A DNA stretch of 6,411 nucleotides from Gemmatimonadota bacterium (GTDB lineage: Bacteria > Gemmatimonadota > Gemmatimonadetes > Gemmatimonadales > GWC2-71-9): the NCBI GenBank assembly GCA_003221825.1, contig QHUE01000054.1, positions 1 to 6,411 on the forward strand, given 5' to 3'. Positions 1 to 6,411 of this stretch are shown one piece after another. The position numbers were made by a program, and so were the translations under genes. The first letter of the stretch is position 1. Each line of letters begins with the position of its first letter. The notes beneath the pieces were generated by a model, which had not been told where the DNA came from, searched no databases, and saw nothing but the letters and a program-made list of their open reading frames with translations.

Positions 1-351
1 CCCCTCAAGGCCCTCTGGTCTCGCGCGTCCGACGTCACGCTCTTTGGCGTCTCCGGCGGGAGAGGTGACCATGGGTGGGACCAGGTCGGGCGACGACTCG
101 ACTGGGCGAGTACCCAGTACTCCGAGGGGTCCCTGACGATCGAGCGAATTGCGTCTTACGTAGTAGGGAACCTCGGCTACGTGGTACAGCGTGAGAACCT
201 GCGCTTCAAGGTCCCAGGCCGGTCTGAGGAATCGATACTTGAGATCCGTGCCACCTGGATCTTTCGACGCGAGCGAAATGGCTGGCGCGTGATTCATCGC
301 CAAGCGGATTCACAGATGAAGCGTCAAGGTCCCGCTGAGGTGACGAAGTGA
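1..351 (+). CDS. SnoaL/NTF2-like domain protein, 3' part only
   Basis: The reading frame is open from the first base to a TGA at 349-351 and gives 116 residues; the start lies outside the window. The sequence fits the SnoaL_3/DUF4440 type of NTF2-like fold. It begins with an ALWSRASDVTLFG segment, followed by GWDQVGRRLDWAS, a middle strand pair (TIERIASYVVGNLGYVVQRE), and the closing strands RATWIFRRERNGWRVIHRQAD. In this family the fold makes a small cone-shaped barrel that can bind or isomerise small hydrophobic molecules, but many members have no known substrate, so no reaction is assigned. Probably only some 20-40 N-terminal residues are missing, judging from usual family length. The stop is followed after 3 bp by a GTTAGGC box like that of integron attC sites. 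The family call is fairly sure; the specific function is unknown. Confidence 0.8.
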   Translation, partial: PLKALWSRASDVTLFGVSGGRGDHGWDQVGRRLDWASTQYSEGSLTIERIASYVVGNLGYVVQRENLRFKVPGRSEESILEIRATWIFRRERNGWRVIHRQADSQMKRQGPAEVTK

Positions 352-354
352 CGC

Positions 355-363
355 GTTAGGCAG
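355..363 (+). repeat. attC R'-like box (left arm of a 9-bp inverted repeat)
   Basis: GTTAGGCAG is the exact reverse complement of CTGCCTAAC at 801-809. Its first seven bases fit the integron core-site consensus GTTRRRY. It sits 3 bp after the stop of the SnoaL-like gene and about 30 bp before the start of the next gene, which is where a cassette boundary would lie. No matching RYYYAAC box or stem is visible in the preceding 60-140 bp, so a complete attC site is not present here. Confidence 0.45.
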
Positions 364-394
364 TAACGAACGTCTCGACCGCGAGGAGGATTTG

Positions 395-808
395 ATGCCA
401 CCGCGTCTCCGGATCTTTTACTCGCTGCTCACAGCCAGCTTGCTTCTGATTCCGGTCGTCGCCCTCTACAGCGAACTCGCGAAGCGCTCGGACATGTGGT
501 GGACGCCGCCACCCAAGACCCTGTCGCTGGCTGAGAGCGCGGACCGCGTCGAGATCTACGCACGAGGGCGGCCGCTCGGGACCTTATTGGAGCAGGGACA
601 AGTCTCGATCAGAGACGGCGCAGGTTCGCGAGTCGTTCGTGCAGAGGAGATCGGGCTCCGATTCAACAACTGGGACCGAGTGCGCGTCCAACGGCTGCCG
701 CGCCTGTTGTTTTACGCAGCCTGGTGCGGTGCAGGGGTGGTGCTGCTGCTCGTGATCGCTACGGGTCGTCTTGCGTATCGAGGGGAACACGCGCCCAACG
801 CTGCCTAA
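395..808 (+). CDS. Small two-helix membrane protein, unknown function
   Basis: The protein is 137 residues from the ATG at 395, which is preceded by a good Shine-Dalgarno AGGAGG at 384-389 with 5-nt spacing. An in-frame TTG at 392 is possible but fits the spacing less well. A first membrane helix spans about residues 7-25 (IFYSLLTASLLLIPVVALY) and a second about 103-123 (RLLFYAAWCGAGVVLLLVIA). The roughly 75-residue part between them holds a MWWTPPPKTLSL segment and short beta-like stretches (DRVEIYARGRPLGTLL), and probably faces outside, with both ends in the cytoplasm. I do not recognise a named family. The stop TAA lies inside a GCCTAAC box, and the gene is bounded on both sides by attC-like boxes, which suggests it may once have been an integron cassette gene. 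It converges with the prenyltransferase gene, leaving 11 bp. Confidence 0.75.
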   Translation: MPPRLRIFYSLLTASLLLIPVVALYSELAKRSDMWWTPPPKTLSLAESADRVEIYARGRPLGTLLEQGQVSIRDGAGSRVVRAEEIGLRFNNWDRVRVQRLPRLLFYAAWCGAGVVLLLVIATGRLAYRGEHAPNAA

Positions 809-809
809 C
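801..809 (+). repeat. attC R''-like box (right arm of a 9-bp inverted repeat)
   Basis: CTGCCTAAC contains GCCTAAC, which fits the RYYYAAC consensus of the first attC box and supplies the TAA stop of the small membrane gene, as in many integron cassettes. The pairing with the left box (355-363) extends into CGCG on the outer side if two unpaired bases are allowed. A second RYYYAAC match, GCCCAAC, lies at 793-799, and the 9-mer AACACGCGC occurs twice, at 786-794 and 807-815. No partner GTTRRRY box follows in the next 130 bp, which is coding sequence of the prenyltransferase gene. Confidence 0.45.
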
Positions 810-819
810 ACGCGCGCCC

Positions 820-1707
820 TCACCGCATCTGCAGCAGGCTGGCCTGCGACCACATCCACGGCATACTGACCAGCGCGACTGCGTTCCAGGCCAGCATGAA
901 GAAGCGCATCTCGCGATTGGTATAGGGCCGGCTGCGCCACAGCACTGTGGCATCAACGGCGAACCACGCGGCGCTCATAAGCAGGAAGAGAGCCAGAACT
1001 TTCGCTGAAAAGAACCGCGCGACCAGCACCGCTTCACAGACGATGAGCGCCACCATCAACAGCTTGGCCCGAACGCGGCCGATGACGGTAGCGGTCGTAC
1101 GCCGGCCGGCTGCGCGGTCGGGCTCCAAATCCATCACTTGGCCGAACAAGAGCGAATGCATGGCAAACAGCGCGCCGAAGAGCATCGTCGCCCAGGGGAG
1201 CAGCGGGACGTCATTCAGCCAACTGCTCAACAGAAACACGAACAGATAGCCCGCCTGATTCAGGATCTCGAGCGGCGGGCGACTCTTGAAGCCATAGCGC
1301 GGCCAGTTATAGAGCGCGGCCGCGGCTATCATGCCGGCGAAGCACACCAGCATCTTTGCTCCGCCGAGCAGGCTGAACGCGACCGCGAACGGTGCCTGCG
1401 CCAGCGCGATGCGGAGGGGCAGTCCGCGCAATTGCTCGGGCGTGCCCCGCGCGCCGAACAGAAACGTGCCCTTGCGGGGATTGAGCCGGTCGGTTTCATA
1501 GTCAACGATGTCGTTCCAGCCGTAGAGCAGCAGGCCCATGGGAAAGCTGACGTACAGCGCGCCCAGCCAGAACACGGCGGACTGAAAAACGTTGCGTTGC
1601 CCGAGCGGCAGCATGTAAAACGCAATGGCCGTGAGCCACAGGCCAGGTCGGGACGCCTGCAGAAGGAACAGGTGCTCAGCGCGAAGGGAGGTTCGCTCCG
1701 TCGCCAC
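820..1707 (-). CDS. UbiA-superfamily membrane prenyltransferase
   Basis: This 295-residue integral membrane protein should transfer a polyprenyl group from its diphosphate to an acceptor. Both aspartate-rich motifs that hold Mg-diphosphate are present: NDIVDYETD at residues 65-73 and DLEPD at 193-197, the latter followed by RAAGRRTTATVIG. KSRPP at 141-145 and YNWPRYG at 133-139 fall in the conserved loop between the two halves. About eight or nine hydrophobic helices fill the rest. The NDxxDYETDxLNPRKG form is reminiscent of carotenoid or lycopene elongase-type members, but no carotenoid gene is visible nearby, so the acceptor (quinone ring, carotenoid or lipid) is left open. The start is uncertain: GTG at 1707 has no well-placed ribosome site, while a strong AGGAGG lies 19 nt upstream and could serve an in-frame CTG at 1722. 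It is convergent with the small membrane gene and divergent from the TolB-like gene. Confidence 0.9.
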   Translation of the reverse strand: MATERTSLRAEHLFLLQASRPGLWLTAIAFYMLPLGQRNVFQSAVFWLGALYVSFPMGLLLYGWNDIVDYETDRLNPRKGTFLFGARGTPEQLRGLPLRIALAQAPFAVAFSLLGGAKMLVCFAGMIAAAALYNWPRYGFKSRPPLEILNQAGYLFVFLLSSWLNDVPLLPWATMLFGALFAMHSLLFGQVMDLEPDRAAGRRTTATVIGRVRAKLLMVALIVCEAVLVARFFSAKVLALFLLMSAAWFAVDATVLWRSRPYTNREMRFFMLAWNAVALVSMPWMWSQASLLQMR

Positions 1708-1719
1708 AACCTGCGTGTC

Positions 1720-1733
1720 CAGGATGCCTCCTG
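1720..1733 (-). promoter_or_regulatory. Strong Shine-Dalgarno inside a small hairpin, ahead of the prenyltransferase gene
   Basis: On the minus strand the sequence reads CAGGAGGCATCCTG. AGGAGG (1732-1727) is a near-perfect ribosome site, and CAGGA can pair with TCCTG around a GGCA loop. The annotated GTG (1707) is 19 nt away, which is too far, whereas an in-frame CTG (1722-1720) is 4 nt away. The site therefore suggests a non-canonical start six codons... more exactly five codons upstream of the GTG, or a second, unused ribosome site. Confidence 0.4.
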
Positions 1734-1775
1734 TGCGCCGATATCGGGCCGTAAGCTGGCGGCGCCCGGCGTCAA

Positions 1776-1784
1776 TGGTAGAAT
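1776..1784 (+). promoter_or_regulatory. Extended -10 promoter candidate for the TolB-like gene
   Basis: TGGTAGAAT gives the TGn extension plus TAGAAT, five of six matches to TATAAT. Transcription would begin near 1791 and leave a leader of about 33 nt before the GTG start at 1824. There is no good -35 at the proper distance, which is acceptable for an extended -10. A 5-bp hairpin (AGCAA/TTGCT, 1800-1813) sits in this leader, directly ahead of the GGAGG at 1815-1819. On the other strand a TTGACG at 1775-1770 could be a -35 for the prenyltransferase gene, but its -10 partner (TACGGC) is poor. Confidence 0.4.
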
Positions 1785-1823
1785 TGCCTTTGTGATCTCA
1801 GCAAGTCATTGCTTGGAGGCACG

Positions 1824-3362
1824 GTGAAGCCGACCGGCCCGCTGGCGGCGCCTGACGCCGTGCGCCTACCTCTCCGCCTGCTTCCGCTCCTGCTGAGCGC
1901 CCTTTTTGGCCAGGTTCTCGGTGCTCAGACTCCTGTCGGCATCTTTCCAACGCATACGAACGTCGGCCGAGCACGAGGCTCCGCGTCGTATGACCCGGAG
2001 CGGCAGACGTATCTGGTGGCCGGTTCGGGGCACAACATGTGGGACACCCGCGACGAGTTTCACTTCGTGTGGAAACGGATGAGCGGCAATTTCATCCTGT
2101 CCACACGCGCCCGCTTTATCGGCAAAGGCGTCGAGCAGCATCGGAAGATCGGCTGGACCATTCGCCCCTCACTTGGGGTCAGCACCCCGCACGTCACTGC
2201 GGCGTTGCACGGCAACGGCTTGATGTCGCTCCAGTTCCGCCGCCAGACTGGCGCGATCACGGAGGAGGCCAAGTCGCCCGATAGCCTCCCCGATGCGGAC
2301 GCGGTCATCCAGCTCGAGCGGCGCGACGGCGTGTACTTCATGTCGGTCGCGCAATTCGGTGACACGCTCGTCACACAGCGGCTCGACAGCGTCTCGCTCC
2401 CCGATACGGTGTATGTCGGCCTGTTCGTGTGCGCGCACAACGACACCGTCACCGAGCGGGCCACGTTCAGCAATGTCCGCATCACGACGCCGGCGCCGCA
2501 CGACTTCGTCCCCTACCGCGATTACATCGGCTCGAACCTCGAGATTCTCGATGTCGCGTCGGGCAACGCGACGATCGTGCACCAGTACGCGGGATCGTTT
2601 CAGGCGCCCAACTGGACGCACGACGGGAAGGCACTCATCTACGTGCAGGAGGGACGGCTCTACCGCTTCGATCTCGCGTCACGCTCGGCCGCGGCGATCA
2701 ACACGGGATTCGCGACGCGCAACAACAACGACCACGTCCTCTCGTTCGACGGCCGGATGCTCGCCATCAGTAACCATGCCGTGGAGGACAGCGGCGCGTC
2801 CATCGTCTACACGGTGCCGGCGACCGGCGGCACGCCGACGCGCATCACGGCCAAGGGCCCATCGTACCTGCACGGCTGGTCTCCCGATGGCCGCTGGCTG
2901 GTGTATGTCGGCGAGCGCGGCGGCGAGCTGGACGTGTACAAGATCGCCGCGACCGGAGGCGACGAGATCCGCCTCACGAACACGCCGGGCCTCGACGACG
3001 GACCGGAGTACACGCCCGACGGCGCATACATCTACTTCAACTCATCGCGTAGCGGACGGATGCAGATCTGGCGGATGCGACCGGATGGAACCGCCCAGGA
3101 GCAGATCACCAACGACGACTTCCAGAACTGGTTCCCGCACATCACGCCCGACGGTAAGTGGATCGCGTTCCTCTCGTTTCCCCTGGACGTTGCGCCGGAC
3201 GATCATCCGTTTTACAAACACGTGTTGCTGCGATTGATGCCCGTCGGCGGTGGACCGGCGCGCGTCATCTCCTACCTCTATGGCGGTCAAGGGACGATCA
3301 ACGTCCCGTCGTGGTCGCCGGATGGCAAACGGCTCGCGTTCGTAAGCAACTCGGTGCAGTAG
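1824..3362 (+). CDS. Exported TolB-like beta-propeller protein with N-terminal LamG-like domain
   Basis: The chosen start is GTG at 1824, with GGAGG at 1815-1819; an in-frame TTG at 1809 has no ribosome site. The product is 512 residues. Residues about 12-35 (RLPLRLLPLLLSALFGQVLGA) form a signal peptide with likely cleavage after LGA, so the protein is periplasmic or secreted. Residues about 45-222 look like a concanavalin/LamG-type beta sandwich of the DUF1349 kind (SGNFILSTRARF, KIGWTIRPS, VYVGLFVCAHN, ATFSNVRI). Residues about 255-512 hold six PD40/TolB blades marked by NWTHDGK, LSFDGR, GWSPDGRWLVY, YTPDGAYIYF, ITPDGKWIAF and SWSPDGKRLAF. Such proteins are often labelled Tol biopolymer transport components, but no tol or pal genes are near and no enzyme motif is visible; binding of a glycan or protein is a guess. 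It is followed after 19 bp by ybjQ, probably on the same transcript. Confidence 0.88.
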   Translation: MKPTGPLAAPDAVRLPLRLLPLLLSALFGQVLGAQTPVGIFPTHTNVGRARGSASYDPERQTYLVAGSGHNMWDTRDEFHFVWKRMSGNFILSTRARFIGKGVEQHRKIGWTIRPSLGVSTPHVTAALHGNGLMSLQFRRQTGAITEEAKSPDSLPDADAVIQLERRDGVYFMSVAQFGDTLVTQRLDSVSLPDTVYVGLFVCAHNDTVTERATFSNVRITTPAPHDFVPYRDYIGSNLEILDVASGNATIVHQYAGSFQAPNWTHDGKALIYVQEGRLYRFDLASRSAAAINTGFATRNNNDHVLSFDGRMLAISNHAVEDSGASIVYTVPATGGTPTRITAKGPSYLHGWSPDGRWLVYVGERGGELDVYKIAATGGDEIRLTNTPGLDDGPEYTPDGAYIYFNSSRSGRMQIWRMRPDGTAQEQITNDDFQNWFPHITPDGKWIAFLSFPLDVAPDDHPFYKHVLLRLMPVGGGPARVISYLYGGQGTINVPSWSPDGKRLAFVSNSVQ

Positions 3363-3381
3363 AACCCTTCAAGGAGCATGG

Positions 3382-3723
3382 ATGCCAGAGACGCTGCAGA
3401 CAACCACGACCTTTACGATCGAGGGTTATCGCATCGTGGAATACAAAGGTCTCGTGCGTGGAATCGTCGTGCGATCTCCGACGCTCGGCCAGGGATTTCT
3501 GGGTGGACTGAAGCAGATTATCGGAGGACAGATCGGCGCCTATGCCGAGATGTGTGAGCAGGCGCGGGAGCAGGCCTACGAACTGCTCTTACTGCATGCT
3601 CGCGAGCTTCGGGCGAATGCGATCGTCGGTGTGCGCTACGAGAGCTCGGAAGTCGGCCGACAGGGTTCGGCCACCGAGGTTCTCTGCTACGGAACCGCGG
3701 TCATCATTCAGCGTTCGCAGTGA
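3382..3723 (+). CDS. ybjQ: YbjQ/UPF0145 family protein
   Basis: The product is 113 residues, close to the roughly 105-110 usual for the family. The ATG at 3382 has AAGGAG at 3371-3376, 5 nt away; an overlapping ATG at 3378 is out of frame. The family pattern is clear: a TTTTFTIEGYRIVEYKGLVRG start, then GGLKQIIGGQIGAYAEMCEQAREQAYELL, then ANAIVGVRYESS and the closing strand TEVLCYGTAVII. Solved relatives form small ring-shaped oligomers and are often named putative heavy-metal-binding proteins; the physiological role is not established. The protein has no signal peptide and is expected in the cytosol. The 19-bp gap to the upstream TolB-like gene suggests cotranscription, although one product is exported and the other is not. 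Confidence 0.93.
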   Translation: MPETLQTTTTFTIEGYRIVEYKGLVRGIVVRSPTLGQGFLGGLKQIIGGQIGAYAEMCEQAREQAYELLLLHARELRANAIVGVRYESSEVGRQGSATEVLCYGTAVIIQRSQ

Positions 3724-3790
3724 GTACTACCTCGCCGTCTTTGTGGCGGTCGTCGCGGTGTTCCCCATCATTGTGACCGCGTGGCGCTAG
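3722..3790 (+). other. Short hydrophobic reading frame after ybjQ, possible gene remnant or small ORF
   Basis: In the +1 frame relative to ybjQ, codons from 3722 to the TAG at 3788-3790 read EYYLAVFVAVVAVFPIIVTAWR, a plausible single membrane helix ending in a basic residue. Nearly all third codon positions in this stretch are G or C, as in real genes here. No ATG with a ribosome site precedes it: the frame stays open back into ybjQ, with an ATG only at 3542 and others inside ybjQ, and a GTG at 3720 lies in another frame. It could be a tiny membrane protein with an unusual start, the remnant of a decayed gene, or a chance product of GC bias. Confidence 0.25.
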
Positions 3791-3816
3791 GAGACCGGCG
3801 TCCCGCGGTCTAGCGC
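3784..3816 (+). promoter_or_regulatory. Hairpin in the leader of the ABC-F gene
   Basis: A perfect 7-bp inverted repeat, GCGCTAG (3784-3790) and CTAGCGC (3810-3816), encloses a second pairing ACCG/CGGT (3794-3797 with 3806-3809), separated by a 3-nt bulge. It ends 6 nt before the GTG start at 3823, where a ribosome site would be expected. No T-run follows, so a standard intrinsic terminator is unlikely; attenuation or control of translation is more plausible. Bacterial ABC-F genes are sometimes controlled by leader attenuators, but no leader peptide or alternative fold was established here. Confidence 0.35.
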
Positions 3817-3822
3817 GCAGCC

Positions 3823-5760
<1,938 letters not shown>

Positions 5761-5779
5761 CGAGCGATAACGACGCGGA

Positions 5780-6411
5780 TTAGCGCCTCTGCTTCACCTC
5801 GTCCCACAACTTGTCGAGCTGTTCCAGGGACGCGCGGCCCATTTCCAGGCCGCGCGCCTCCGCGAGCTTTTCGACCTTCTCAAATCGCGCCATGAATTTC
5901 AGATTCGCGCGCTCGAGCGCCTGCCCAGCTTCGATGCCCAGTTTACGCGCGAGATTCACGGTGGCGAACAACAGGTCACCGATCTCTTCTTCGACCTGCT
6001 CCCTTCTCCCCGCTCCCTGCTCCCGCTCGAGCTCCGCGGTCTCCTCCTTCACCTTCTCCATCGGACCCTTTGCATCGGGCCAGTCGAATCCGATGCCGGC
6101 GGCGCGCTCCTGGAGCCGATACGCCATGAGCAGGGGCGGAAGCGTCGGCGGCAGGCCCGCGAGGGTGCCGCGCTTGCCTCCGGCCCGCGGCTCGCGCCGT
6201 TTCGCGAGCTCCCACCCCTGGTGATCGCCGCCCCCACCGCTGCCGCGCGTTTCGCCGAACAGAGTCGGATGGCGGCGCCACATTTTTTCCTCGAGCGTGC
6301 GCGTGACGACTTCCGCATTGAACTGCGAACGCTCTTCCGCGATTACGATCTGAAACGCGAGATGCAGGAGCAGATCGCCCAGCTCGTCGCGCATCGCCTC
6401 GGGATCGTCGG
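5780..6411 (-). CDS. mazG: MazG nucleoside triphosphate pyrophosphohydrolase, C-terminal part
   Basis: The gene enters from the right edge, so its N-terminal part is missing; 209 residues are visible, beginning DDPEAMRDELGDLLLHLAF. MazG hydrolyses (d)NTPs to monophosphates and pyrophosphate, clearing abnormal nucleotides. The end of the first MazG domain shows ELGDLLL and the KMWRRHPTLFGE segment. The second domain starts at LPPLLMAYRLQERAAGIGFDWPD and carries the metal-binding pairs in KEETAELE and EEEIGDLLFATVNLARKLGI, then ALERANLKFMARFEKVE. Between the domains lies a Gly-rich GSGGGG stretch and the usual WELAKRRE helix. The linker REQGAGRREQ between the two acidic helices of domain 2 is encoded by a heptanucleotide tandem repeat. 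The TAA stop at 5780-5782 lies 19 bp from the convergent ABC-F stop, with no clear terminator between. The ATG at 6392-6394 is internal, not the true start. Confidence 0.95.
   Translation of the reverse strand, partial: DDPEAMRDELGDLLLHLAFQIVIAEERSQFNAEVVTRTLEEKMWRRHPTLFGETRGSGGGGDHQGWELAKRREPRAGGKRGTLAGLPPTLPPLLMAYRLQERAAGIGFDWPDAKGPMEKVKEETAELEREQGAGRREQVEEEIGDLLFATVNLARKLGIEAGQALERANLKFMARFEKVEKLAEARGLEMGRASLEQLDKLWDEVKQRR
5997..6024 (-). repeat. Four tandem heptanucleotides inside mazG
   Basis: On the plus strand the units are TGCTCCC, TTCTCCC, CGCTCCC and TGCTCCC, directly abutting; on the coding strand they read GGGAGNR. Because 7 is not a multiple of 3, three units encode seven residues, giving the REQGAGRREQ linker between the two acidic helices of the second MazG domain. 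The flanking sequence does not continue the pattern. Confidence 0.8.

Noticed and set aside
803..940. A complete attC site following the small membrane gene
   Set aside because: Only the first box is present. The nearest resemblance to a second box is GCGTTCCAGGC near 881-891, which has two extra bases and lies in conserved prenyltransferase coding sequence.
1138..1827. 229-residue plus-strand frame opposite the prenyltransferase gene
   Set aside because: It is antisense to a gene with both UbiA motifs, and its sequence has no recognisable domain or ribosome site.
2293..3237. 314-residue plus-strand frame inside the TolB-like gene
   Set aside because: The product is almost entirely Arg, Ser and Thr, which is typical of an out-of-frame reading of GC-rich coding DNA; the overlapping propeller frame is clearly real.
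5761..5779. Terminator between the convergent ABC-F and mazG genes
   Set aside because: The 19-bp gap has no stable stem or T-run on either strand.

Overview
The window reads as an ordinary stretch of a high-GC bacterial chromosome. Third codon positions are strongly G/C, GTG starts are common, and genes are tightly packed. The mix of genes (SnoaL-like protein, UbiA-type prenyltransferase, secreted TolB-like propeller, YbjQ, ABC-F ATPase, MazG) would suit Gemmatimonadota or a similar soil or metagenomic lineage. That placement is inference: no rRNA or lineage marker is present.

Layout. Positions 1-351 hold the 3' end of a SnoaL/NTF2-like gene (+). Positions 395-808 encode a small two-helix membrane protein (+) of unknown role, flanked by inverted 9-bp sequences that match the outer boxes of integron attC sites. 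Positions 820-1707 (-) encode a UbiA-superfamily membrane prenyltransferase, convergent with the previous gene. A 116-bp divergent intergenic region follows, with an extended -10 promoter candidate reading right. Positions 1824-3362 (+) encode an exported protein with a LamG-like sandwich and a TolB-type beta-propeller. Positions 3382-3723 (+) encode a YbjQ/UPF0145 protein, probably in the same transcript. A 99-bp gap contains a short hydrophobic reading frame without a credible start and a strong hairpin. Positions 3823-5760 (+) encode a full-length ABC-F translation factor ATPase. Positions 5780-6411 (-) hold the C-terminal two thirds or so of MazG, convergent with the ABC-F gene and cut by the window edge.

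The genes do not form one pathway. The TolB-like and ybjQ pair is the only likely operon. The ABC-F gene (ribosome rescue or protection) and mazG (nucleotide-pool cleaning) are housekeeping-type genes. I found no defence system, CRISPR array, transposase, tRNA or rRNA, and no convincing undescribed system. The features most worth a second look are the attC-like boxes around the small membrane gene, the heptanucleotide tandem repeat inside the mazG linker, the hairpin just ahead of the ABC-F start, and the out-of-frame hydrophobic tail after ybjQ.
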